A stretch of DNA of 64,000 bases from Gracilariopsis chorda (taxonomy: Eukaryota > Rhodophyta > Florideophyceae > Gracilariales > Gracilariaceae), in NCBI GenBank assembly GCA_003194525.1, contig NBIV01000179.1:1-64000 (forward strand), given 5' to 3'. Positions within the stretch are counted from its first letter, which is position 1. Every line of letters begins with the position of its first letter. The notes beneath the pieces are model-generated. The model was not told the origin of the DNA. It worked only from the letters and a program-made list of their open reading frames with translations, and ran no database searches. The translations under genes were made by a program, and so were the position numbers. Below, in pieces: positions 31,342 through 42,200 of this stretch.

Positions 31342-31422
31342 CTATTCCCGCCATACGTTCATTGTGACTGTGACAAAAAGCGTCAGGGAGCCCAGTCGAG
31401 CTCCCATTGCTTGCACATCCAG

Positions 31423-33066
31423 TCATTTTTGTCTCCAGAACGCCGGAGAGATTTTGTGATTACCGGGAAGGAAGAGTTTACCTGGAGGGCCAAGTTCATC
31501 TGTTCCGGTATGGGTTCCAGCCTGCAGCTCCCGTTCTTCAACCATTCTCATCTGTTCTGTTTCCAAGTAACGAATTCTCAAGTCTTCAATGTTTGTGCTA
31601 GTACGAAGCAGCCATTGCTGAAGAAGAGTACCAGAGTTCAGCAGCACATTATTGGTGTACAGTCTTCGCTTAGAGTGTTCTGCCCATGTTAGGCTCCTTT
31701 GGTCTGGGTTGTTCGCATCCCTGGATGAAATATATGTTGCTGTATCATACGGGACATGAATCTCCCCGTAAGGGTAGAGCACTGGAAAAGCTCCCTTCTC
31801 AGCTTCCATTGACTCAGGCTTCAAACGCTTGTACTTGGCAACTCGACGTCGAAGATTTCCGGTTAACATGTGATGGGATTCTCTTCCGCCTACCAGCTGG
31901 GCAACTGGGGCTTCCGACCTGAACAGTCAACTTGGCTCTACGACGAAAGCTCTCATTGCAAGAGGTCGGCCTCGGCTGTCTTCTGGTAACGGTCTTGCAC
32001 CAGAGCTCACCTCGATTCGGGCTTCTTGGGCACCTTGATAATTCCGGACAACTATTCCTTCCTGACTAGCGTCTGCAGAGATGTCCAGAGTAGATTCGTT
32101 CGCGTTTGATCTCCTGCGAACACTTTCGTCTGGTCTGAACAAACTTATATATCTTTTTCGTACAATATCTGGTCTTGGTTGCATGAGATCGTACAACTTT
32201 GGAACCAAGTATCGAATATTTGGGTTAGAAACCATTCGTCTTGTGAAAGAAGAAGAATAATCCCGTGAATTAAGATTGGGAGGACCTTCCGACCACAAAT
32301 ATGTGTAGCGCACGTCCTGGCCTGGAACAGAAAGAGACACATTGCCTTGAAGTCGAAGAAATGACGGACCTCCACCCCGAACGTACTTCATATCCATGAA
32401 TGTGACAACGGTTGCAAATAACACATTTAAGTGTGTTGATAGCGTTTGAAAAGAACGCAAGCGATATATGTCTTCAAGTTGCGAATTGATGTGCAATCGT
32501 CTGAAAGAAACTCCAAGCGATCTGGAGCTTCTATATTAACAGCATGTTCCTTCGGTCTCTGCACCAAGCAGAACTGCGCCACAATATTTGCACATACGAA
32601 TACGAAGCACCCACCCCGAATCTTTGAGAGGACACCGAGGTGCTCGACGGCCGTTTGCACCACACGTCCCACAACACGTTGGAAGTGCGCCAGTGATTAG
32701 TTGGTACATCGGATATGAAGAGCGTGGACGTGCAAGGGCTTTACGAATATTTTCTGCCCTTGCATCCCAGACATATTTTGCTCCATAGCGAATGCCTTGG
32801 CGAGGTCTCCCAGCGAACCGCATAACCGTCCTATCTCGTTCCTGTTGAATTCCGGAAGAATGAGAGGAGTTCAAGTATATCACTTCAGGGTTATGAGGTT
32901 CCATAACATTTTGAGGAAGCTCCGTTCTAATTCCTAAGTCCACCTGCGCAAGCTCATCGGTTGTGTATCGTTGATGCACGGGCTGTATATTCTCTCTTGG
33001 ACGACGGCCTGCTCCTGACCGGCAACCACCACGTCGTGATGGGGGTCGATGCGAAGAAGAACTCAT
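31423..33066 (-). pseudogene. N-terminal zinc-binding region of Helitron 1
   Basis: Starts at an ATG at 33066 with a Ser/Arg/Pro-rich head (RRGGCRSGAGRRP). A cysteine cluster follows (CCGTCGANGRRAPRCP; RMCKYCGAVLLG) that matches the zinc-binding head of Helitron 2, then the conserved stretch GPPNLNSRDYSSSF and a LYPYGE segment common to Helitron proteins. It is broken into three stretches. Confidence 0.7.
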
Positions 33067-33200
33067 GTCGGACTGAGAGAACCGGAGAGAGGTTGAGAGA
33101 TTTGGTAATCACCTTTCGATGGAACATGTACCGTCTCTGCCCCTTAAGTAGAGAAATGGTGTTGCACAATAGTTGCCCGCCTGACATATACGTATAGATG

Positions 33201-33432
33201 TTGTCTTCATTGTCTCAAGATGTTCCTGACACCATCAGTACCTGGATAGTTTACATACGTATTACTTTACTATGTACATATGCAATGCATTCTTATTCGG
33301 TCTTGGTTTCAGACTTCAATACATATCGAGTACGATTTACCTACGTACGCAACGTATAGATTGTTCCAATTCTTGTTATAGCGTTCTACGTTTCTAGAAC
33401 TGTACGGCCCACTTATACACTACATAGATTAA
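33201..33432. other. AT-rich spacer at the 5' side of Helitron 1
   Basis: No gene seen. The 5' end of Helitron 1 should lie here. Words such as tacgta and cgtac recur, but no boundary could be fixed. Confidence 0.3.
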
Positions 33433-33600
33433 AACTATTTTTGTTAGAAAGGTAGTTTGCAATACTGCGCAGCTTACGTATGCGCTACGTAAACTATAAC
33501 TATTTTTGTTAGAAGGGTATACGTTTGAAGTACTGCGCAGCCTATGTATGCGCTACGTAAACTATAACTATTTTTGTTAGAATGGTATACGTAGGTTGTA
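33433..33600. repeat. Tandem repeat of about 66 bases, 2.5 copies
   Basis: The word aactatttttgttagaa begins at 33433, 33498 and 33566, and tactgcgcagc followed by tatgcgctacgtaaac lies between copies. The unit is 65-68 bases. It sits 180 bases upstream of the small gene at 33781, so it could be in that gene's promoter or in the terminal part of Helitron 1. Confidence 0.85.
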
Positions 33601-33780
33601 CTATACGTAACTTATTTTGTTGCTTGAATAGGTTTGGTTTCTATTTTACCTATTGTCTAATGTGCTGAAGATTCTGTACTTAAGCTAGAGCATACCCTAA
33701 AGTCGCAGAAAACGTTTTTCCAAGCAGCCACCTACAACTTATTTTACTCTACTTCTTCTTTTCAACTATTTTCTAACACC

Positions 33781-34158
33781 ATGGCCGATTTGTCCCAAGC
33801 AGAGGTTCGCTACCTACAACTATGCCGTTTGCGCGACTGCAAGGATGCTATTCTACCGCGCTTGGGAACATTATTGGAAAAAATGTACATCATACAGGTT
33901 GCATTGAAGCACACTGATATGCACCGTGGCAATGTCAATTGGTTTTTTTTGGAAGTGATTTTGTGCTCCATTGGCCCAAAACTCGACACCGTGTACACGG
34001 AATTGGAAGAATACGGCGTGATTGGACGCAGCAAGGATTTGCCTGTTCGCTGGCCGTCAGAGATATCCACGTGTGAGACGGGTTCAACGGGGCTGATAGA
34101 AGTTGAGGCTGTGGAGAGTGACAGATTATACACGTGCTCGACCGATTCGCGCCAGTAG
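33781..34158 (+). CDS. Small unique protein of 125 residues, unknown function
   Basis: ATG in the good context caccATGG at 33781, running to a stop at 34158. The first 80 residues look like a compact helical fold (RYLQLCRLRDCKDAILPRLG; ILCSIGPKLDTVYTELEEYG), and the last 35 are polar and Ser/Thr/Glu-rich. No signal peptide or membrane segment is seen, and I recognise no family. It is the only apparently intact non-transposon frame between the two Helitrons, lodged between the 66-base repeat and the first array unit. It could be a host gene or a gene carried by one of the elements. An aataaa word at about 34200 could serve as its polyadenylation signal. Confidence 0.5.
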   Translation: MADLSQAEVRYLQLCRLRDCKDAILPRLGTLLEKMYIIQVALKHTDMHRGNVNWFFLEVILCSIGPKLDTVYTELEEYGVIGRSKDLPVRWPSEISTCETGSTGLIEVEAVESDRLYTCSTDSRQ

Positions 34159-34271
34159 GGCAAATCCTTTGATTACCATTGGCTAGTCGTTTGGAGGGAA
34201 ATAAATGTGCATTTAGTGATGTATTCTAAGGGGTCAACTTGCCCGTTGTCAGAGCAATCCTTGGGTAGGTT

Positions 34272-35800
34272 AGACAAGTGGAAACGGTCTTCGGCCGTGC
34301 GCGGCGCTGCGCGCCGCGATGTTTTTGTTGCTTTGTGTATTTTGTAGCGTTCGGAGGCTCTCCGAGCACTTTGCTCGCTTTTGCTCGCAATAGCGCTCGT
34401 AGAACCACGGGGCGCCGCGGCGCCTAGAGTAGGTAAAGCCGTAGGGGTTTGTGTTTAGGTGCCTAAATTGACTGTAGTGCCAGCCAATGATGAGAAAGCA
34501 CGACAAGTTGCTTTGCGTAACTGGGTGGCACTGCAGTCATTATGGGAGTGCCAGCCAGTAAGCAGCAAGCTTAGCTGCTGCTGCTGAATTTTTTAAATGG
34601 TAGGGAGGCGTTGCGCCAAATGGCAGTTTTGCATGCGCAAACGGGGGCGTGCAAAGCGATTTTGTGGCGCAACGCCTACCGTCAGTCAACAACACCCCCC
34701 TCATATATGAGAAAATCATTAAGAGTGGGGGTGTTGAGACCAGTAGAAGCGGCATTCGGCCGCGGGCAGTGCTGCACACCGCTGAATAGGTGTGACTTTG
34801 GGGGATCTGCAGGCTGCTTATGCTCGCTAACGCTCGCAAACGACCTGCAGACCCATGAGGGCCGTGGCGCCGAGAGTGAATATAGAATAGAGTAGCAATT
34901 GAGCGCCAGCGCGATTGTGATGGGCGGGCACTGCAGTTGTGCATGGAGAGTACAGTGGAATGTAATTGGCCAGCACTCCCAAAATGATTGCAGTGCAAAC
35001 CACTGTGCAGTGGGATGGGTAGCAGTGTTGTAGTGCCAGCCACTGAGCAGCAGCGGCAGTCAAGATGCAGCAGCAGACAATGAGCTCTGAGCTTTGTCGG
35101 TGCTGCTGCTGGTGCTGCTGGTGCTGCTGCTGGTGAATGTTTTGATTGGCGGGGAGGCGTGAAAATTGCATGCACTGAAGGGGGCGTGGAAGGGGATTTT
35201 TTGGCGCAACGCCTCCCGTCAATCAACAACACCCCCCTCATACATATGTAAATCATTATAGTATGAGGTGGTGTTGAGACAAGTGGAAACGGCCTTCGGC
35301 CGTGGGCGGCGCTGCGCGCCGCGTTGTTCTTGTAACTTTGTGTATTTCGTAGCGTTCGGAGGCTCTCCGAGCACTTTGCTCGCTTGCGCTCGCAATAGCG
35401 CTCGTAGAATCACGGAGCGCTGCGGTGCCTCGAGTATGTGGAGCCGTAGGGATTTGTGTTTAGGTGCCTAAATTGACTGCAGTGCCAGCCATTGATGAGA
35501 AAGCGTGACACGTTGCTTTCTGTAACTGGGTGGCACTGCCGTCATTATGGGAGTGCCAGCCAGTAAGCAGCAAGCTTTGCTGCTGCTGCTGAATGTTTTA
35601 AATGGTAGGGAGGCGTTGCGCCAAATGGGCGTTTTGCATGCGCAAACGGGGTCGTGCAAAGCGAATTTGTGGCGCAACGCCTCCCGTCAATCAACAACAC
35701 CCCCCTCATACATGAGAAAATCATTAGGAGTGGGGGTGTTGAGACAAGAGAAAGCGGCCTTCAGCCGCGGGTGGCGCTTCGCGCCGCAGTGAAGGATTCA
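34272..35800. repeat. Left tandem array of structured units (A-B-A)
   Basis: Units begin at a gacaag/gaccag word at 34273, 34738, 35278 and 35743, giving lengths 465 (type A), 540 (type B) and 465 (type A). Each unit holds several hairpins: a near-palindrome acggccttcggccgt plus ggcggcgctgcgcgccgc; in type A a run of small hairpins (tcggaggctctccga, gcgagc words); an inverted pair around gcagtgccagcca; 15-base arms gggaggcgttgcgcc and ggcgcaacgcctccc about 50 bases apart; and a caacaccccc/gggggtgttg stem at the end. CTG-triplet runs lie inside. The array ends where Helitron 2 begins. Confidence 0.88.
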
Positions 35801-35890
35801 TAAACAGCGGTGAGAAGAAAAAATGGGTGAAGAAAGCCAAAGCAGAAAGCAAGTAGTTTAATTCAGTAATGAAGAACGCAAGAAATATGA

Positions 35891-37480
35891 TTACGGTTGT
35901 GGAGGGATGCAGAACTGAATGGCTTCAGGCAGCACTGGGTTGGCGATGGCCACAGGCATGGCATGAATTGTGTGCGCATTTGTGGATGTAAGCTGTGGGT
36001 CATGCAGGAGTAGCACATGGTCGTTCCTTCGAACGCGCGACAATGCGACATACAACTGACCTGCGCAGAAGAAGTTGGATCGTACATACACAACCAAGCC
36101 ATCCAAGGTTTTTCCCTGTCCTTTTTGAACTGTAGCTGCAAACCCAAGACGAATGGGGAACTGCCTTCGAATCATGCGAATGTCTGCGAAAGAAAACTCG
36201 AAGTCGATACGATGCAGGAGCTGTCGTTCTAGCACCTGTCTGTTCTCGTCGAATCGAGCCACCTGCATCGTAAATTGATCGACACGCACGAATAAGAATA
36301 GCTTTCCGTTGACCACAGCGGGATGCAGCACGTTTCGAATGACCATAACTGGCACACAAATCTTCAAGTCCAAGTTATGAGGCGGTACTCCAGTAGGCGC
36401 ATACTGATATGCAAACTCGGGGACGATAGAACTGGCGAAGTCAAACTCTGGATTCTGTCCACGATCAGTTTGTACCGTTGTAGCTGACGGAAGAGTGAAG
36501 CGTTCACCCGGAAATAGATCTAAAGCTGCTGCATTATGTTCGTCGACCAACTGGTTTGTGGAGGCAATGAGCATTTTGCTGAGATCCACATCCTCCTTGT
36601 GTCGTGTTGTGAGCCACTTCCACAGGAATTGGTAGGCGGTTTGCATGCCACCGGTAGATCTGAGTGGTAGTGGAGTGTTGTTGGATATTGTGTTGCGTGC
36701 AATGGAACGTAACAGTGACGAAAATGCCGGATCACCGGCTTGGCGTACTTGTTCGGTGAGGTACAGCACTTGAACCGAGCAAAATGTCCACAGATCACTC
36801 TTCCACGGCAATTCGTTGAGAATGTTTGTGTACACTCGTCTCACATTTCCACTTGGCTTGGCCTCCATGTACACCTGCGGCACCACTGGAAGCAGCTGGG
36901 AGTAGTCGCCGGATAGAACGAAGGTCAAGCCCCCAAACGGAGGCGGGTTTTCCATTCCACTGCAACGAAGATCTTTGAGCAACGCATCCATGAGTTCGAA
37001 GAGCTTTCGTGAGAGCATGGACGCTTCATCCAAGACGAGCAGTTGTATGTCACGTAGTAGTTCCGCACGTTGAGATCGGGGACCGTACTTTGACAAAGTG
37101 GCTGTAGTGCTGCTTGTGCTGTCCCTATCAGCTACACCCAGTGCGAGCAGGCTATGTAAAGTGCGGCCACCTTCTTACAACGATGCTGCAATGCCTGTTG
37201 TAGCAGTCATTTCGGCGAGCATTCCTTCCGACTCAGCGATATCACGAAGGAGGTTGAGCACGTATGTCTTTCCAGTTCCTGCGGATCCTTGCACAAAGAA
37301 AACGTTTCCAGGAGTGCTTCTTCGCTCCTGCAGCGCCTGTCGTTGTTGCAATGCGGCAATGATGGTGTCAATAACTTGTCTTTGGCTAGTTTGTAAGGTG
37401 GCGTAACTTGACTGCAAAGTTGACGAATTTCGCACCACTCGTCCGTCTCGAGTTGTTGTAGCTCGATTCGCCTCAGTCAA
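35891..37480 (-). pseudogene. Pif1-type helicase domain of Helitron 2
   Basis: Walker A is intact (FFVQGSAGTGKTYVL), followed by TATTGIAA, then LLVLDEASML (motif II), GDYSQLLPVVP (motif III), YLTEQVRQAGDP, and near the end TVQKGQGKTLDG and LYVALSRVRRNDHV (motifs V-VI). It is nearly whole, with one break between 37175 and 37096. The C-terminus ends at 35891 close to the left array. Confidence 0.88.
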
Positions 37481-37558
37481 TGCTGTGTGATCCTGCTGTA
37501 AGTGTTAGGAGAAGAAGCTGTGATCGCGAAGCAGTCGTCCTCCGTGTCGGTCTGAGAT

Positions 37559-38119
37559 CTACACCACACGTCGATACATTTCTTGCTTTCGTTGCTGCTC
37601 ATCTCCTGTATGTATGTCGCTACATAGTGCCTCCCAGTTTTCGACGGCCATTTTTTCTGGGTCTGCGCCTTGTTGGTATAGTGTGACAACCAGACGTCGC
37701 AGCTCGGAGGGCGTGCTGTATATCTGCACTGCTTCTTGGAATGCAATATCAAACTCGGATCTGTCCGCGACCAGCCCGCTTACAATCGCAGTTTCACGAT
37801 ACTTTCCATACTGCTGTCCGTTGAAAGTCCTTGCGTCTTCATAAGAGCTCGAGCCATGATTCATGAGCAGTAAGCGCAGAGCAAAGAGCTCAATGTCCAA
37901 CGGTGAAACAACTCTGATGCTTGCGACACACTGCTCGTCTTCCGTGCGCTGTACCACGTACATGGGCGGATCGCAGTCGTCTGTGGGCACCTGAGTGCTG
38001 TCTCCGTCGTATTGGTTAAGCACGCGGGCTGGAAGTGTGCGATACAATCGAACTTTTTCAAAGTACGAAAGGTAGTCGAGGTTCGCATATGCTTCAGCCC
38101 TTGCAAAGTATCTCTCCAA
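37559..38119 (-). pseudogene. Linker region of Helitron 2 between Rep and helicase
   Basis: A 186-codon stretch starting ERYFARAEAY, with RLLLMNHGSSSYEDARTF and YSTPSELRRLVVTLYQQG, matching the linker of Helitron 1 segment by segment. It is part of the same broken reading body. Confidence 0.75.
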
Positions 38120-38231
38120 GGTAGACGGCGGCGATGCGAAATGCTTTTTGATTTGGACCTCTGAGCAGAAACGTTCGCTCTCCTTCCAAGTGAATGGCCA
38201 GTCGCTCTAATTGTGGTACGATGTGAACATG

Positions 38232-39164
38232 TCAAAACTCGAAAATTCTCCAAGCTGCGTTGACGGCGCCCACCACACGCGCTCGCATGTGTGCACGAAT
38301 GTCGTGCTGCGCCTGCGGCTCTTGTTGCTGGTCGTTGTGTGTGCCTGGCTCATTAGCACCACTCACAGTGAGCACCACCTCCTGAGCTTTGGGCTGCTTA
38401 AACGCGTACTTCATCAGATAATCCACTGCGCCCCCTCCTTGTGTGCGCTCTACGTTGATATGAGAGCGGTAATTCTTGGTCAGAGTTGGGTTGTACGGCA
38501 CAATCTTGAGATCATGTTGCCTTCTTCTGCGGTAGACCACGCGACTCGTGCATTCTTCAATGTACGTCTCCGGCACAATCATGTTGCGGTCGTATCCGAA
38601 CTTGCAACGCCCAGTGCGCTTCCGGCAATTGGGGGAGTGGCGGTGCCTGTGCATGGAACGAATAAGGGCAGGCAACGCGTCTTCTTCACCTGGAAGACGA
38701 AGTTCTGCACCAATGAGCTCGTTGATCACATCAAAGTCTTCAATCACGCCTCCTTCGAGCCACACGAGCATGTGGTGATGAGGCACATTGCGCTCTTGAA
38801 ACTCGAGCTTTGATGCAAGCCCCAGGCACTTCAATCCAAAGATGTGCTCCGAGTTCTTCTCCAAGTCCTTCATGAAGTCGTTTGTGTACTGGTTTTACAC
38901 CCTTGCAATCAGATCCGGTCTGTGAAACGGTCAAGGGCGGTTATTCTGTGACGTAAATGCGCTCCGATTGCTGGTATCTATACCAAGGCGCTGGATGTCC
39001 TCTCTCCAGATGTTCATGGTGATTGTAATGAAAAGAGAAGGCGGTCCTCTCCGCGCTACGATCGCCTGTACATCCATGCGCTTGTTCTTCCAGTACGCTG
39101 CTGAGTTGACCGAGTAATCGGGCAGAAATATGCGTCCCATTTGTGCGAACTGTGATGGTGACAC
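38232..39164 (-). pseudogene. HUH/Y2 Rep nuclease of Helitron 2
   Basis: The HUH motif is in ERNVPHHHMLVWLEGG (residues 28-43 of the 213-codon stretch), and the tyrosine pair is in AVDYLMKYAFKQ. MHRHRHSPNCRKRTGRCKFGY matches the Helitron 1 sequence (MHRHSPYC...GRCRFGY). A 77-codon piece (39164-38931) holds the N-terminal part with PSLFITITMNIW, a Rep motif 1-like strand. The two are separated by a break. Confidence 0.88.
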
Positions 39165-39200
39165 ATGAGCTGTTTGCTTTTGTGCTTGCTGGATCTCTTG

Positions 39201-41405
39201 CTATTGTACAATACGTGCCTGTTGTTCTCTCTCCAGGAAGCGTAGTCGCATGTCCTCAACGTTTGTGTGAGTGCAGAGCATCCACATCTGCATCAAAGGT
39301 CCACTGTTGAGGAGGATGTTGTCTGAGTACAAACGTCGCTTCGCGTTCTGAGCCCAGGTGAGCTTTCGGAGCTTCCACTCGTTGACGCTGAGACCTGAGC
39401 TTTGCTGTGTGTAGTTCCTTGCATCCAGGAACAGGCCGATGTCAAACGGTTCGTGCTGATCCCCGTACGGGTAGAGAAGAGGGAAAGTGCCCTTCTCTGC
39501 AAGTTTGGATGGCGGTTTTAGAAGTCGGTACCGCACTTGCGCATTGTTTGGGGCATTCGCAGTCGCCGCTGCTCCAGCAGCAGCAGCACTCGTCACTGCA
39601 GCGTGCTCTTCGGTTACGGTTACTTCTACCAAGCGCAGTACCTGAGACTCAACTCGGTACAGGCCAGTCGGATCAACCACGAGCGTTCTCATCATGGTTG
39701 GCCCCCCACCTGGAACATCTTCAGGGAGAGGGCCAGCACCTGCATGAGGAGTGCTGACTGCAGCAATTCGGGTTCCTTCGTATCCAAGTACGACTACTCC
39801 TTGTTCTGCTGCTTGCACGCTGATATCCATGGCAGTCTCCGCATTTTGTTGTTGTTGTTGCTGTTGCGTGCTAAGCAAGGATCTGTAACGTTCGCGCACC
39901 ACGTCTGGCTTCGGCTGGATCACATCATACAACTTGGGTACGATGTCTCTTTCGTTGATGTCCTGAATGAACGCACGCATATTGGCACGAGCATAGTGAG
40001 ATGGATCTAAGGAAGGCGGACCAGTACCCCACAAAAAGCTGTAGCGCGTGTTGTTCTGGTTCTGCGTGGGCAGAGCGAGAGCTGCGTTGCCCTCAAGTCT
40101 GAGAATGGAGGGACCGCCTCCCGTCACATACGACATGTCCATGAACGCTTGCGTCGTCGCAAAGAGCGTATTCAAGTTGAGGAAATGGCTGTGAAAGGCT
40201 CTCAGGCTATAAAGACTGCAAACCAACTGGCTGCTATGCCTTCTGCGGAACGTAACGCCCCACCCTGACATTCTTTTCATTCCACAGCACACTCCATTGG
40301 TCTCTTTTCCAAGCAAAACGCATCCGCAGTACTTGCAGCTATGAATTCTCAATGTCCAGCCCGCGTATGGGCAGGAGGAGAGCGTGTGTGCGTGCTCGCC
40401 GCATCTTCTGCATCGCCTTTGGCCCGCAGTGGAAAGCGTCTCAAACTCTGGAACGCTTTCCCGGATGGATGGATCATTCCAAGCTTTATCAGCCGCGGTA
40501 TCCCACGCATAGTACACGCGATACAGTCCTCGATCCGGACGTCCAGCACACTGCATGATCGTCGTATCAAGCTGTTGCTGATGCTGCGGCTGGTGTGAAG
40601 GAGCCGGTATGATCTCACCCTCTTCCACCTCCATCGGAATGGGCACCTGTTGTTCTTCCTGTTCAGCTTGTGGCAGCGCAGGCTGCGGCGGCGGGTGTGA
40701 GGGAGCCGGGGTGATCTCATCCTCTTCCACTTCCATCGGGACTGGCATTTGTCCTTCCTCTTGTTCAGCTTGTGGCCGAGCAGGCTGCTGTGGCGGCGGT
40801 GGTGACAGCGGTGGCTGTGAAGGAGCAGGGATGATCTCATCCTCTTGCACTTCCATCGCAACCGGCATCTGTTCTGCAGGCATCGGTGGGAAAGGGGGAG
40901 GCATCGGAGGCGGTGGAATGTGACTTGGAAATCCTCTCACAAACTCCAGAAACCCAGGAATTGGGCACGAAGTGGGTAGACCTATGGCAACGGATCCACT
41001 GGCTCCAGCGGCGCTTGTGCTATCTGCAGCTGCAACCGAAGTAGGTGCAGGAGTAATTTCGTCCTCTTCCACGGCTGGAACAATGGGTCCTTGCACGTGC
41101 GCTCCGCTCTCATTTACCGGCATGTCATCTGGAGCGGGAGGAACTGGTAATCGTCGAGGTCGTCCAGCTCCTGGCCTTGCGCCGCCCGAGTTCACTCTGG
41201 CCACTCCCGAATTGGCTCTGGCACCACCGGAATTGGCTCTGGCGCCTCCAGAATTGGCTCTGGCGCCTCCAGCGTTTGCTCGAGCACCTCCAGCATTATG
41301 TCTGGCTCCTCCGGAATTGGCTCTGGCTCCTCCAGAATTTCTTCGAGCACCTCCAGAGTTCGGTCTGGCCCCACCAGAGTTTGGACGTGGACCTCCTCGC
41401 GTCAT
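39201..41405 (-). pseudogene. N-terminal repeat and zinc-binding region of Helitron 2
   Basis: A 734-codon stretch from the ATG at 41405. Residues 1-80 are a run of about a dozen seven-residue repeats of the form GGARxNS ending in GARPGAGRPRR, basic and flexible. Residues about 90-280 are Pro/Glu/Gln-rich with a recurring MEVEEDEITPAPSH unit. A zinc knuckle of CX2CX4HX4C form (CRRCGEHAHTLSSC) and a second cluster (CKYCGCVLLG, then CC) lie near residues 335-375. The remainder (LLYPYGDQHEPFD and on) matches Helitron 1. Such basic repeat heads are unusual for Helitrons. Confidence 0.75.
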
Positions 41406-42060
41406 TTCAATTTACCAAAAAAAAGAAAACAATTCTATTTGTTTAAATAAATCGGTAAAAAATTTGCCAGAGTTTCAGAATAATTTCCAATATATCAAAA
41501 CGTTGAGTGTGAAAAAATGGTTGCAGTTTGTTGCTTTGCACCCACCGGGCCTAGTCGCATGCAGCAATTAAAAGAAATTGCTGCAAGGCTTATATTTACC
41601 CGATGCAGTCGTGCGCAGGACAGGGACTCTCGACACACTCCTGTTGGATTATGACGGGCGGAGTGTGCCCAGCCGGTTTTCAAGCCGTTTGATGTTCAAC
41701 CCGCGTCCGGTTATAAGGATTGGTCTGCCTTTACTCACACACAGAAGTGTACTGTCCGGCCCCAAGAGGTACGACACGGTGGCCGCCCCGGACCCTGCAC
41801 AGCAAGCTGGTATTAGGTCCGGTAAACCCTCACACTTCCTGATCGCCGTCAAACGACCAGTATACCACAGACGAGCACCTGACCTTTCCCAGATCCGTGG
41901 TACTTGGTGGGTTACTCTTGTGGCGACCTGCACACGAGCACGGCCTTGCCTACGTCCCAGGCCAGCAAACAGTGCCCAAAATAGCAAAAGGTTACGACAC
42001 TGCGCTATTGGCCAAGCCTGAATGGGATGCAAAATAGTGGTTAGGGTCAGCAAGCGAGTT
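41406..42060. other. Unexplained segment between Helitron 2 coding start and right array
   Basis: This interval should hold the 5' leader of Helitron 2. From about 41580 to 42020 the sequence is more GC-balanced and unlike both the Helitron and the array units. It has long open stretches on both strands but none I can support. It may be a captured fragment of host sequence. Confidence 0.35.
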
Positions 42061-42200
42061 GCATTTGGCACTGCGCCAGTGCAGTATATACATCTGTTGC
42101 AGGCATGTCTGCAATGAAACTTCAGAATACACTGCACTGGCGCAGTGCAATTTGCCACGTGTTGGAATGGCGCAGTGCAATTTGCCACGTGTTTGAATGA
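42061..42200. repeat. Inverted repeat plus a 30-base direct duplication
   Basis: Arms of about 27 bases at 42061-42087 and 42127-42154 share the core cactgcgccagtgcag. The block tggcgcagtgcaatttgcca is repeated at 42138 and 42168. This marks the start of the right array. Confidence 0.8.

Larger units (their letters stand above)
28139..33200 (-). mobile_element. Helitron 1 (Rep/helicase rolling-circle transposon), broken
   Basis: On the minus strand the pieces follow Helitron order: zinc-finger-like N-terminal region (33066-31423), HUH/Y2 Rep nuclease (31341-30325), linker (30325-29744) and Pif1-type helicase (about 29650-28400). The 3' end on the minus strand is CTAG followed by T at 28142-28139, the CTRR|T end expected of Helitrons, preceded by GC-rich hairpins at about 28155-28195. 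The 5' end (TC) lies somewhere between 33.07 and 33.43 kb. The coding part is split by about eight stops or shifts, so the copy is not autonomous. Confidence 0.85.

Noticed and set aside
40972-41571. Plus-strand frame rich in APPEL repeats
   Set aside because: It is the antisense of the GGARxNS repeat head of Helitron 2.
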